A DNA stretch of 64,000 nucleotides. Origin: Marinobacter sp. SS13-12 (GTDB taxonomy: Bacteria > Pseudomonadota > Gammaproteobacteria > Pseudomonadales > Oleiphilaceae). The position numbers and the translations under genes are program-made. Shown in pieces: positions 44,729 to 53,960 of this stretch (the first letter of the stretch is position 1; each line of letters opens with the position of its first letter). The stretch covers positions 416,579-480,578 of the forward strand of contig NZ_JASSUA010000003.1 in NCBI RefSeq assembly GCF_030227115.1, in the 5' to 3' direction. Below the pieces are notes generated by a model. It saw only the letters and a program-made list of their open reading frames with translations. It was not told the DNA's origin and did no database searches.

Positions 44729-46356
44729 GGGTTTCAGTAAAACCGGGACGAAATAGCGAGCCGACTTCGGCCCAGAGTGCATCGGAGGGCAGGACGGTTC
44801 TAGAAGAGCTGCTCTCCGAAGACTTGGTTCAGGCTATTTCCCAGCGACCAATGAGAAGATTCATCCCGTTATTCGCGCCTGATCCAAATGACACTCAGTA
44901 TCTCGACACTTCCGAACAATCATGGGCTTTGCGGTCATCTGGGAATAATTTTGTCTTTGACTTTGAGCGTTATGCTGAAAAAGCAGCCAAGACCGCAGGT
45001 GATGAGCGTTTCCTCGCAGATCGCACGGTTGCCATCACTCATTTGCTCCGTTGGGCAGCGGGCCGATTTCTGGGATCCTACTCACCTGCATACGCGTTCA
45101 GGCTTCTTGAGTATTGCTCGGTCATGTTCACGGGTTTAAGTGTGTTTGACTCGAAAAACTGCATCGAGCGTCTCAAGAAACTGAAGGAGCGAGACGCCTA
45201 TTTCCCTTGGAAACGATTGATTGCTCTGTGTTGCGAAAATGAGCTCCCGGGATTCTCATCCGATGATTTGTTTGACCTTGAGGCGCTTCAACCATTAACA
45301 CCAAGGGACGAATGGCAAGCTTATTATGATCTTGAACTGAAACTAAAACCGGCAGTCATTCGCTTCATAGAGATGGGTGTAGGTCGTGATCTTGCGATTC
45401 TCCATGATAGAACGACCAGTGAGCTCCGAGGGCTAGCCACGCTTGTCTTGTGTTTAGAGGGTGGCATGCGCCCTGCCCAGCTATTCAAATTGAAAGAAGA
45501 AGACTTCAAGAACCTGCACAATCGCTATTTCTCCATCAGCATACCGCCTGCCAAACAGGCCAAGCGGGTCGACAAGGCTCCATTTGAACTGGATTTGAGC
45601 CCGGAAGCCGGCGCCATCATCCAGGCTTTGATTGATCGATATCGGCCGGATCTGGCAAATGGCCAGCTGTTGCGGCTCCCCGATGGATCCCTGGCTATGG
45701 CGAAAAGCTTCGACAAGGCTCTGAATTCTCGATTGCGAGCCTGGGCCGCCCGGAATTTCGTAGGCCCAATGCCAGAAACCGCCGAGCTCAAGGATTTCCT
45801 ACGTCACCTCCCTCACCTGACGGCCTATGATTTCCGCCACCACGTAGGCCATAGCCTGGCGATGTCTGGCGCATCGGCCGATCAGATTGCCCGAGTACTT
45901 GGCCACAGCAGCACCGTGGCGGCCCGTCACTACATAGCCGCAACGCCGGAATTGGCGGTGATCAAACAAAAAGCTCTTGGTGAAAACGCGGCCTACCAGG
46001 AAATGATGGGCATGATTCTCACTGGTGAAATCGGCGAGGAATCGGATTGGCGCGGCCGGAAAGTCGCGGGCATGGTCGGTAACCGTTTGTTTACAGGCAT
46101 TGGTGGATGCAGTTCCAGCTCCTGCGATTTTGAGCCGGTCCGGAGTTGTTATGGCTGCAGCGACTTCAATCCCTTCCTGGATGGAGACCACGCCGGCGTC
46201 AGGGACGCGTTGAAGGCTGAGGCTGCGAGTCAGCTTGCGATTTCAGACGCCGCCGGCCAAACCCACCGAAATCCTGCCGTTATGCAACTCGAGGGCGTGA
46301 TCGCCGAAGTCCAGGTGGTGATCAATCACTGCAAGCATCGGAAGGGCTGCCAGTGA
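44725..46356 (+). CDS. Tyrosine recombinase B of island trio
   Basis: A 543-residue integrase. The start is the ATG at 44725, overlapping the previous stop by four bases. Active-site segments: Arg in LCLEGGMRPAQLFKL, the box YDFRHHVGHSLA (Tyr replaces the usual His of HxxR), RVLGHSSTVAARHYIAA with His and the nucleophile Tyr. After the catalytic domain comes a Cys-rich tail (GGCSSSSCDFE, then SCYGCSDF), which may bind zinc, as in TnpB-like recombinases. It probably acts with recombinases A and C. The stop overlaps the next GTG. Confidence 0.9.
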   Translation: MRVSVKPGRNSEPTSAQSASEGRTVLEELLSEDLVQAISQRPMRRFIPLFAPDPNDTQYLDTSEQSWALRSSGNNFVFDFERYAEKAAKTAGDERFLADRTVAITHLLRWAAGRFLGSYSPAYAFRLLEYCSVMFTGLSVFDSKNCIERLKKLKERDAYFPWKRLIALCCENELPGFSSDDLFDLEALQPLTPRDEWQAYYDLELKLKPAVIRFIEMGVGRDLAILHDRTTSELRGLATLVLCLEGGMRPAQLFKLKEEDFKNLHNRYFSISIPPAKQAKRVDKAPFELDLSPEAGAIIQALIDRYRPDLANGQLLRLPDGSLAMAKSFDKALNSRLRAWAARNFVGPMPETAELKDFLRHLPHLTAYDFRHHVGHSLAMSGASADQIARVLGHSSTVAARHYIAATPELAVIKQKALGENAAYQEMMGMILTGEIGEESDWRGRKVAGMVGNRLFTGIGGCSSSSCDFEPVRSCYGCSDFNPFLDGDHAGVRDALKAEAASQLAISDAAGQTHRNPAVMQLEGVIAEVQVVINHCKHRKGCQ

Positions 46357-48788
46357 AGCAGGTTATCGAGAATCTTCAGCGCTTCATCCAGGCCCGTCGG
46401 GACTATTATGAGGCCGAGATCGAGCCTGTAACTCAGCAGCCATGGAGTGCGACGACCTGGGGTAATCAAAGCACCGGTTGGCTATCCATTCGAGCGGGAA
46501 AAAGCTCAATGGCTCACACCGAAATTTCCCGCATGAAGGGATTTGAGAGCCAGGTGATCGCCGACAGGGACTATGTCGATTTCATCAAGGCAGTTGTGGT
46601 GCACCAGTATGAGAAAGCCCCGGCCAATAGAAAGCCTTCGCCCCAGAGCCTACTGCTCACCCACCTGACTCTGAAACGCATTTATGCTGGCCTCAGAGCG
46701 ACTCGCCAGCAGACCAATCCAATCTACATCGACACATCGGTCTTCCAGTACATCGACGAAACGCTCGTCTCTGTGGGCTACAAGAACGTCTTCGATGCCA
46801 TGACGAACGCGAATACCGTCCAGCGGCTACTGATCCAGGAAGGCCTGACTTTGACAGCGCCACAGTACGAGCACAAACACACAGCCGATAACAAGAAGAA
46901 CCGCGGTAAGGTCGCACGGAAAGCGGTCAAGGACGGTGTGGTTGATGACCGGTCCAGAGATGACGACGAACAAAGGCTGATCACGTTCGCCGCTCTGAAA
47001 GGCTTTGCCGCGATCACGACCAGCCCTCGCCACTATTGGGAAGAGCTGGGTTGCCGGGTGGTTGACCTTCTGTTCTGCACCGGTCTGCGAGGCGATGAAG
47101 TTCTTTTCCTCCCCCGAGGTTGCTGGGTTACGCGCCCTTTGCAGAGCAAAGAGACGGGGATGCCATTAATCGCTGCAGACGGCTCACCAATGGAGCAACA
47201 CGGAATCCGCTATTACGCCGAGAAGCATGCCGAAAACCGAATCCACTGGTTCGAAAGCAATGCCGCGCCAATTGCCAGGCGGGCTTATCTTCGAATTCTC
47301 GAACTGACGAACCCGTTTCATCAGCACGCTCGGTGGCTCGTTGAATCTGGCGGAAAGCACATCCTGAACTGGAAGGAATCCACCGTTTCCGAGTCGGACC
47401 TGATCAACCAAATCATCGAAAGTAACGTTCGATACACCGAGACGAAAGATGAGCGCCCTCTCTACCAGCGCCTCCAAAATGGTGTTCGCAGTTGGGTTAA
47501 AGCCAGAAAGCTTTCGCCTATTGGATTTCAGACCAAACCCGGGGTTGCCCGGGGTAAGGTTCAAGAGCCCATATACAGTTTTGCCGACGTCGAGGAAGTG
47601 GTGCGATCGTATCTTCCGGATCCGGCAAACCCGATAAATTACGAATTCCTGGTTGGCCAACGCCGCGTCACCATGCGAATCGATGAACTGCTTCTAGTTG
47701 GCCCCAGCAGCCCCATCGGTCTGGCCCGTGGTGCTCGAGTGCTGCCCGCCGTGCAGCCGATGAAACTCGTCGATCTGAATGCCTTCATCGGCGGAAACGC
47801 AGCCAATAAAAGCGTTTTCGATGTCCGGGAGTACACAGAGGAAAACGGTGGCCGTATCGAGTGGAGGTCCCACCATCCGCGCCACAACCTGAACACGTTT
47901 TTAGCGTTAGCCGGTGTGTCAGAGCATCTGCAGGCCATGATCATGGGCAGGATGGACATCACTCAGAACCGCTACTACCAGCACCTCACGGAAAACGAGC
48001 GCCAGTCTGCCCAAAAGCGGTTGATCGAATACCGAAAAACTCCCCTGCCAAGCGCCAACCAACATGGCGATGCCGCGCCGGAGGGTACCGCAAGTTCTGC
48101 CTCTGCCCTGGCTGAACTCGGCGACACCCTGCTCACCGAACTGGTACAGGACCTCGGCATTGCTAAGGCCTCCCTGCAGGATCTCGAGCGCCCCCTACGC
48201 CAGGCGTTTCATGCCTTCGACACCGAAGAGCAAACACTGAACTTTGTTTCCACGGCCCTGGATGCCGACGTTTTGGTTGGCGAATTACAGAACGACTATA
48301 ACCGCGCCAAATCTCAGGATGGCCCGGAGCATGCACAAAACTTTATCGAAACCCACGGCCGCGACTTTCACATCGTGGTAAACGGCGCCTGCACCCGCAA
48401 CCTGGCACTCCATGGATGCCCCAAGAAGCTCAAATGCCTACAGGGCGGCGGTTGTGGCAATCTCCTGGCAACCGGCCGCCCGGGCGAACTGGAGGGGCTG
48501 GAGCGCAACTATACGAACATGGCAGCGCATCTGGAGCAGCTTGAACGGCACCAAGCAAACGACCCCGCTTATGAAGAGGCACTTCAGGAAAGCCGTGAGA
48601 TGACGAGCCAAATGAAAATTACCGTCGAGCGTGCCCGAGAAGCCCGCGACAAGAACCTCGTCTTGCAGGTATTCCCGTCGGGATTACTCCATAACGTATC
48701 TCGCCCGGAAACCCTGGCAGACCGCTTTGCGGCTGCCCTGCCCGACTCGAATCAGCCTCAGGAGGAAAGCCATGGCGCTGCAAGGTGA
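46353..48788 (+). CDS. Tyrosine recombinase C of island trio
   Basis: The largest recombinase, 811 residues, starting at GTG 46353 in a GTGA overlap. The catalytic Arg is in LLFCTGLRGDEVLFL, the HxxR box is RSHHPRHNLNTFLAL, and the nucleophile is in RMDITQNRYYQHL. The C-terminal region carries a Cys/His-rich segment, NGACTRNLALHGCPKKLKC and GGGCGNLL, typical of zinc-binding in these proteins, followed by a charged helical tail. It ends 17 bases inside the small fourth gene. The function within the trio is not defined. Confidence 0.9.
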   Translation: MKQVIENLQRFIQARRDYYEAEIEPVTQQPWSATTWGNQSTGWLSIRAGKSSMAHTEISRMKGFESQVIADRDYVDFIKAVVVHQYEKAPANRKPSPQSLLLTHLTLKRIYAGLRATRQQTNPIYIDTSVFQYIDETLVSVGYKNVFDAMTNANTVQRLLIQEGLTLTAPQYEHKHTADNKKNRGKVARKAVKDGVVDDRSRDDDEQRLITFAALKGFAAITTSPRHYWEELGCRVVDLLFCTGLRGDEVLFLPRGCWVTRPLQSKETGMPLIAADGSPMEQHGIRYYAEKHAENRIHWFESNAAPIARRAYLRILELTNPFHQHARWLVESGGKHILNWKESTVSESDLINQIIESNVRYTETKDERPLYQRLQNGVRSWVKARKLSPIGFQTKPGVARGKVQEPIYSFADVEEVVRSYLPDPANPINYEFLVGQRRVTMRIDELLLVGPSSPIGLARGARVLPAVQPMKLVDLNAFIGGNAANKSVFDVREYTEENGGRIEWRSHHPRHNLNTFLALAGVSEHLQAMIMGRMDITQNRYYQHLTENERQSAQKRLIEYRKTPLPSANQHGDAAPEGTASSASALAELGDTLLTELVQDLGIAKASLQDLERPLRQAFHAFDTEEQTLNFVSTALDADVLVGELQNDYNRAKSQDGPEHAQNFIETHGRDFHIVVNGACTRNLALHGCPKKLKCLQGGGCGNLLATGRPGELEGLERNYTNMAAHLEQLERHQANDPAYEEALQESREMTSQMKITVERAREARDKNLVLQVFPSGLLHNVSRPETLADRFAAALPDSNQPQEESHGAAR

Positions 48789-49221
48789 AAAGCTAACCCA
48801 GGCCATCGAGCATGAACTCATGCTGATGTTGGCGTCCGGCTATGAAGAGGCGGCAATCACGCCAGCGTCCCTCCACAAAAGGCTGGTCGCAAAGACCATC
48901 ATCAAAGGCAAACTCAGCTCGTTGAGCAGCCGCAGGCCTTTAATTGATCGCTATGCCAACCTTCAGATGGAGCGCGCTGGCATAAAAGGCGCCCGCGAGA
49001 AAAGTAGCGCAAAGCGAGGACGAACCCGAGCCGGTTACAAACAGCGTTACGAGGAGGCCCAAGCCGAAATACGGGTTTTGAAGAACAGGCTGGATGGGAA
49101 CATATCGACCATCCTTGACCTGGTTCGATACATCGAATCGACCTCCCCAATTCCAGTGGAGAAGCTTCTCGCTGGTCACCTCCTTGAGGCCTACGCTCAT
49201 TCCCATGGACAAAAACGGTGA
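48772..49221 (+). CDS. Small helical protein completing the recombinase module
   Basis: The start is the ATG at 48772, preceded by AGGAGGAAAG and lying inside the end of recombinase C. The 149-residue product is charged and helical with a coiled-coil-like part (KQRYEEAQAEIRVLKNRLDG). Its position after the recombinases recalls TnpC of Tn554, a small accessory protein affecting orientation and frequency of transposition; sequence homology is not shown. It could be a recombination directionality or DNA-bridging factor. Confidence 0.7.
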   Translation: MALQGEKLTQAIEHELMLMLASGYEEAAITPASLHKRLVAKTIIKGKLSSLSSRRPLIDRYANLQMERAGIKGAREKSSAKRGRTRAGYKQRYEEAQAEIRVLKNRLDGNISTILDLVRYIESTSPIPVEKLLAGHLLEAYAHSHGQKR

Positions 49222-49270
49222 CCAGTGTCACCGTCGGGACCGAACTATGAAGTCGTTTCCTGACAGCCCA

Positions 49271-49290
49271 GAAAACTCACTGCAGTTTTC
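49271..49290 (+). terminator. Possible terminator after the recombinase operon
   Basis: GAAAACT and AGTTTTC form a 7-bp stem around a 6-base loop, followed by ATTTTAAT. It sits 49 bp past the module's last stop and overlaps the convergent DUF1778 gene's end. The stem is short and AT-rich, so support is moderate. Confidence 0.4.
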
Positions 49291-49558
49291 ATTTTAATCT
49301 GAGTCGGTGCTGCATCGCGGAGACCAATGCCTCATTGGCAACGTCTGGAGACGCACAGTTGGCTTGAAAAGCCTGGAATGAGTCGGTGTCTAAGGTGATG
49401 GTTTCAGCCTCCTGGAAAACGCGGTCGGTTTTTTCAAGTATGGCCTGTTCGATAAACCTGTCCAACGTTTCGAAGCCTGCCAAAGAGGCAGCACACCGAG
49501 CACGCTGCTCCGTTACCGGGTTTAATTCCAATGAGTGTCTCGCCGAATCTTTGGACAT
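49289..49558 (-). CDS. Orphan DUF1778 (TacA-type) antitoxin-like protein
   Basis: An 89-residue protein with the DUF1778 ribbon-helix-helix region (LELNPVTEQRARCAASLAGF, then LDRFIEQAILEKTD) and a C-terminal toxin-binding-like part ending in ASPDVANEALVSAMQHRL. DUF1778 proteins are antitoxins of GNAT toxins (TacT), normally the next gene. Downstream on this strand there is only the recombinase module, so the toxin is absent. It may be a relic or an independent repressor. Confidence 0.75.
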   Translation of the reverse strand: MSKDSARHSLELNPVTEQRARCAASLAGFETLDRFIEQAILEKTDRVFQEAETITLDTDSFQAFQANCASPDVANEALVSAMQHRLRLK

Positions 49559-49585
49559 GAACTCCTCGCAGCTACCTGACAGTCA

Positions 49586-51166
49586 CTACGCTGTTGATGA
49601 AACCAACTGTTGCTCCCCCTGATCGGTGAAGGCAGGATCCAGTGCCACGTGTAGGACAGTCCCACGCTTGGAATTGGACATAAAACGTATTTTTCCTCCC
49701 TGCACCTCTGTCATCAATTTTGCAGAATAGGTCCCCAAGCCCGTCCCTTGTGCCTTATTGGCTGTTGTGTACTTGTCGAAAAATGTATCCCTCAAGCTGT
49801 CGGGAATGGTCCCTTTATTATGGATCATCAGATTAATTTTCGCTTTTTTGTTCAACATGATGTAGACGATATGGCCCGGTGGGGAGGCTTCAACGGCATT
49901 CTTAAGTAAATTTCGCAACAGGGAAAGACACAAACTTTCCTCCCCGAGGCAAAAGCAGTTCGGGTCGGGTCGCAGAGATAGACGGACCTGCTTTTGGTTT
50001 GCTTCACTTTTCATTTCTCGAATGACCCTTTTTGCTAATTTGACCAAATCCACGGAAGTCGGCTCAAACCGGTAGACACCTGTCTCCATTTTGTAAAGAT
50101 CAAGGGTTCGGTTCACCATATTGAGAGCGTCAAAACCTGCGTCTCGCATGGTTTCCAATGCGCCCGCGACATGTCTTGCCCATGGTCCATTTTGCAACAA
50201 CGCGTCGGCAGTAGAGATGATGGCGGACAAAGGGCTTTTTATGTCGTGGCGCGTCATACGTTCAACATCCTCTCGCAGGCGGGCGTTCTCCAGCAGAGTA
50301 TCAATGTGGTTACGCAAGTCTTCTTTCGCGTGCCGGATTTGGATGTGTGTCGCGACGCGTGCTTGAAGCAACGTGGGGTCTACCGGTTTGGTGATGTAAT
50401 CAACGCATCCCGACTTGAATCCGCGAGTAATCTCATTTGATGTTGCTTGTGTTGTCAGAAATATAACCGGTATTGCAGCTGTCGAAGGGTCATTTTTTAA
50501 CTGGTGACAGACGTCATAGCCAGTTGTGTCCGGCAGCATTACCTCCATCAGGATGAGGTCTGGTGCCTCAAGAGCACGAACCATTTCCAAGGCTTCCTCT
50601 CCACTGATTGCGGATCTAATTTTATGAAACTGCTTTAGGATGGGCGCAACGGATTTTTCCATCGCTAAGTCGCCCACCAGCATTACCGTGGCGCTTCCAA
50701 AATCGTGACCAAATGCCTCGTTCGGTGTTTCCTGAGTTTCTTCCGCAGCTGGGATGATTTCTGCCGGGCCAGCGTGTTTAACCTGATTCGTAATTTTGTT
50801 GACCCGATACTGGAGATCCGCGTAGGTAAAAGGCTTGATAAGGAACTGGGTAACGCCTTCTTCGATCGCCGCGCTGACCAAAGTCCTGTCGCTTTCGGCC
50901 GTCACCATCATAAAAGGAATGCTGCGCCAGGCAGGTGTTTTTCGTATTATTTTCAGCAGTTCCATGCCATTCATTTTTGGCATGTTGCTATCAGAAATTA
51001 TCAAATCAACGCGATTGGTGGCTAGCAGAGCTAGTGCCTGCTCACCGTTTTCAGCAAGCGAAACGTTGTTCAGCCCCATCAATCGAAGACTATCTTTCAC
51101 CATTTTCCGCATAGCGGCGATGTCCTCTACAACTAAAATGGACATTGACTGAGAAGGAAAAACCAT
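49586..51166 (-). CDS. REC-REC-histidine kinase signalling protein
   Basis: A 526-residue cytosolic protein. The first receiver (about 8-125) has the acidic pocket VVEDIAAMRK, phosphoacceptor Asp59 in IISDSNMPKMNG and Lys in FLIKPF. The second receiver (about 158-275) is abnormal: the acceptor position is Glu208 (LILMEVMLPDTTG) and the acidic pocket reads MLVGDLAME, though the Lys in YITKPVDP is kept. HisKA follows with His307 in MTRHDIKSPLSAI, then HATPase_c (NLLKNAVEASPPG, GTGLGTYSAKLM). AAGGG lies before the ATG. No output domain other than the kinase is present; a partner is unknown. Confidence 0.9.
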   Translation of the reverse strand: MVFPSQSMSILVVEDIAAMRKMVKDSLRLMGLNNVSLAENGEQALALLATNRVDLIISDSNMPKMNGMELLKIIRKTPAWRSIPFMMVTAESDRTLVSAAIEEGVTQFLIKPFTYADLQYRVNKITNQVKHAGPAEIIPAAEETQETPNEAFGHDFGSATVMLVGDLAMEKSVAPILKQFHKIRSAISGEEALEMVRALEAPDLILMEVMLPDTTGYDVCHQLKNDPSTAAIPVIFLTTQATSNEITRGFKSGCVDYITKPVDPTLLQARVATHIQIRHAKEDLRNHIDTLLENARLREDVERMTRHDIKSPLSAIISTADALLQNGPWARHVAGALETMRDAGFDALNMVNRTLDLYKMETGVYRFEPTSVDLVKLAKRVIREMKSEANQKQVRLSLRPDPNCFCLGEESLCLSLLRNLLKNAVEASPPGHIVYIMLNKKAKINLMIHNKGTIPDSLRDTFFDKYTTANKAQGTGLGTYSAKLMTEVQGGKIRFMSNSKRGTVLHVALDPAFTDQGEQQLVSSTA

Positions 51167-51175
51167 GCGGATCCC

Positions 51176-51403
51176 TTATTGGCTTGATGTGGTTCGGTGA
51201 GGGTGTGTAGCTGTTCTCGGAGGTACGCTTGGCCCATTTAGGCGCGTTAGTCCGAAGTTGCACCCAGCAATGGAGCGGATGACCGTCGAGGATTGAAAGG
51301 GAAAAACTGTCCTGGTTATGTTGGTATAATCGCTGGTACCGACACCAGTTATCCATAACCCGTTAAGTGGCGGGGTAACGATTCTTTGCACGTCGTCGGA
51401 CAT
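51176..51403 (-). CDS. Small protein upstream of the REC-REC kinase
   Basis: A 75-residue ORF starting at 51403 with AGGAG seven bases upstream, and ending 9 bp before the kinase start on the same strand. It is rich in Thr and Ser with no clear domain. The ribosome site and spacing favour a real small gene, perhaps co-expressed with the kinase. The family is not recognised. Confidence 0.4.
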   Translation of the reverse strand: MSDDVQRIVTPPLNGLWITGVGTSDYTNITRTVFPFQSSTVIRSIAGCNFGLTRLNGPSVPPRTATHPHRTTSSQ

Positions 51404-51948
51404 ATACCAACTCCTGAAACGCCGAAGTTCAGAATCCCCGCATTTGTCTACATTTTGTCTCTAGCTTAGTCACAGCAATTTTAGAACTCAAATTTCCAGC
51501 CAGCTGTTCCGGTGGTTGATAATTTAAAGTGGCAGCCCTGATGAAATTCGGGGCAAGTGATACGCTCCAATCTTGGCAACGTAGTTGTTGGTTCAGGCCA
51601 AAGGTGCTTCACCTTATGGTCGGCCTGTCGATTAACCCAGTTGACCAACCTCAGCGTAGTGGCTGGGTAAACCGAGGACCGTTTTCGATGTTGCGCCGTC
51701 AGTGTTTGTGTCGGGTTTGAGAAAAATTCCGTGTTTCTAGGCGTCAAAGCAGAGCCTAGGTGTTCTGACAACAGGGAGCCGTAACATTTCGTTACGCAGC
51801 TTTGATTCTTTTTTGAACTACGCTTGTCAGTGTTTGATCGTGAAAAAGCCACGAAGGACGCCGATACCGTGAGCCAATGGGCTCCATAACTGAAGGCGAA
51901 GGTACTACCTAGAATTCGTAAAGACTCATTTATTCACAAGGCAGTCAA
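51404..51948. other. Gene-poor 545-bp stretch inside the island
   Basis: No supported gene was seen here. Short open frames exist on both strands but lack ribosome sites or recognisable domains. It must hold the promoters of the kinase unit (minus) and of the EAL gene (plus). Confidence 0.5.
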
Positions 51949-53670
51949 ATGAATAGAGAGAGCAGTAGCTATCTTCCTACCCTCGAAAACATATGGCACT
52001 CCGAAAAATGGCCACAATTGTCGGGATTGGCTAGAGCGGTTTGCAGGCTACTCGTTATTATTGTTCTATTAACCGCTGGAACCTGGGTTGTTTTCGCCAC
52101 CGGAGGCACCGGTTACGCATATCCTTACGTCATTCTGGTACCGATACTGTTATCCGCTGTTTGGTTTGGGCTGCCCGGGGCAGTGCTCTGCGCGATAACG
52201 GGAGGTATTCTTATTGGCCCGTGGATGCCCCTTGATGTCTCAAATGGCACGTCCCAGTCAATGGACAACTGGCTGGCACGAATCGCTTTCTTTCTTCTCA
52301 TTGGAAGTTTTTCAGCGGGACTTTTTCAAAGCCTGAAACTAGCCAATGAACGCAGGCTTCAGGCGCTCGAAGTCGATCACAAGACCGGACTTCGGACGCA
52401 AGCTGCCCTGACACGAGATATTGAAAGATTGCTTCGACGGGCAAGTCAGGATAAGGCTCCTTCGGCAGCGATACTCTTGGTGAGGATGCAGGACTTGTGG
52501 GAGATTTTGCAGTCCTTGGGCGCTGACACTGCTGAACAGGTGGTGAAAGACCTGGCTGAGCGTATCAGTCAAAATATACAAATACCCCACCAGATTTATC
52601 GATTCAGCAAATCCGAGCTGGCGATTTTATTCTCCGTTGTTTCGTGCAACGACGTGGACCGCCAAGAGGAAGTGGGCTCTGTTTTCGAAGTTGCTCAGAG
52701 GGTTGGTGAAGCGGAAACCATTGTCAAAGGTATTTCGCTCCGTGTCCAGATTGTTGCCGGAAGCTACCTTGTTCGAGAAAACGATCAGAATCCCGAGATT
52801 GTTATCAACCGCGCAAGAACTGGTTTGTCGGTAGCAATTGAGAATAATGTTCCCTACCGCCGTTACGATCCGATGTTCGACCAAAAAACTGCAGAGCGTG
52901 TACAGCTCATAGCGCGGGTCCGCGATGGGTTAGAGAATCAGGAGTTTCAGCTATTCTACCAGCCCAAAATATGTATGCGGTCCGGCCAACTCGTCGGTTC
53001 AGAGGCTTTGCTGCGCTGGTTCGACCGTGAAAACAGAATGGTTATGCCTGGCCTGTTTATGCCCAAGGTTGAAAGTACGACGCTGATAGATCCTGTGACG
53101 CGCTTCGTGATTGCTAGAGCATGCGAAAATATGAGGTCGCAGAATCTCATGCCGGTTAGTGTCAACTTCGCAATCAACAACTTGATGAATCCCTCATTAA
53201 TTAATGATCTGGGGAGGCTGGTTTCTTCATACGGCGTAAGTCCGGAATGCCTTGAAATTGAAATTACGGAAGGCGCACTCATCCAGGATCCTCAACACGC
53301 AAAAGAAGCCGTCGCGAGTCTTCGGGACCAGGGTTTTAAAGTCAGTCTGGATGATTTCGGCACAGGCTATTCTTCGTTTCAGTACCTGACACATCTGCCG
53401 CTGTCCGGATTGAAAATTGACCGGGCTTTTGTCAGTAATCTGGAAGTCAGCGCAGAGGCTCGGACGATCATGGAATCCATGATCTCTATGGCCAAAGCAT
53501 TAAAACTTGAGGTAACGGTAGAGGGTATTGAGACAGAGCAACAAAGGAAAATAGTTACCGATTTGGGCGCAGACCTGGCTCAGGGCTTTCACTACTCGAG
53601 GCCTCTTGCCTTACCTGAGTATCAGCAGTGGGCAAAAGACCGCAAGCGCCTAAAGGCTGACCGACATTGA
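51949..53670 (+). CDS. Membrane EAL phosphodiesterase with degenerate GGDEF
   Basis: A 573-residue protein. An N-terminal DUF4118-like region (about 28-125) has four hydrophobic helices (RLLVIIVLLTAGTWVVFA, LARIAFFLLIGSFSAGLF). A GGDEF-like domain follows, but the GGDEF motif position reads YRFSKSELAIL, so cyclase activity is lost. The EAL domain is intact (GSEALLRWFD, IEITEGALI, LDDFGTGYSSFQYLT, LKIDRAFV, EGIET), implying c-di-GMP hydrolysis. It belongs to the island cargo and has a convergent GGDEF fragment at its end. Confidence 0.9.
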   Translation: MNRESSSYLPTLENIWHSEKWPQLSGLARAVCRLLVIIVLLTAGTWVVFATGGTGYAYPYVILVPILLSAVWFGLPGAVLCAITGGILIGPWMPLDVSNGTSQSMDNWLARIAFFLLIGSFSAGLFQSLKLANERRLQALEVDHKTGLRTQAALTRDIERLLRRASQDKAPSAAILLVRMQDLWEILQSLGADTAEQVVKDLAERISQNIQIPHQIYRFSKSELAILFSVVSCNDVDRQEEVGSVFEVAQRVGEAETIVKGISLRVQIVAGSYLVRENDQNPEIVINRARTGLSVAIENNVPYRRYDPMFDQKTAERVQLIARVRDGLENQEFQLFYQPKICMRSGQLVGSEALLRWFDRENRMVMPGLFMPKVESTTLIDPVTRFVIARACENMRSQNLMPVSVNFAINNLMNPSLINDLGRLVSSYGVSPECLEIEITEGALIQDPQHAKEAVASLRDQGFKVSLDDFGTGYSSFQYLTHLPLSGLKIDRAFVSNLEVSAEARTIMESMISMAKALKLEVTVEGIETEQQRKIVTDLGADLAQGFHYSRPLALPEYQQWAKDRKRLKADRH

Positions 53671-53912
53671 TCTTTTCGCGACTTACAAGGGTTGGCACCA
53701 AGGCAGGCGGGCTTTGCAACTTGTCGATCATCACCTTTCCAGAAGACGCGATTACGCCCGGCTCCCTTGGCACCGTAGACCGCTTGGTCTGCGCGTTTCA
53801 AGGCAGCTTTTAGTGAGGATATGTCGACATCAACCAACGTCACCCCCAGCGAGACCGTATAGTGCAGTTTGCCATCATCACAAATATCCAGATTAACCGG
53901 ATCGCAAACACC
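53622..53912 (-). pseudogene. C-terminal fragment of a GGDEF domain
   Basis: On the minus strand an open segment reads LHYTVSLGVTLVDVD, then LKAALKRADQAVYGAKGAGR and NRVFW, which is the end of a GGDEF domain. Upstream the frame hits a stop at about 53915, so the catalytic half is missing. The last part overlaps the end of the EAL gene. It is a truncated remnant. Confidence 0.7.
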
Positions 53913-53960
53913 CGTTCAGGGTCAGCGCAAAAACAAGACGCACCCGATTTACGGATACCC

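Noticed and set aside
49222..49558. Complete TacAT toxin-antitoxin pair
   Set aside because: Only the DUF1778 antitoxin is present; no GNAT toxin reading frame lies beside it.
51481..51852. Possible 123-residue minus-strand gene in the island
   Set aside because: Composition is irregular, no ribosome site and no recognisable domain.
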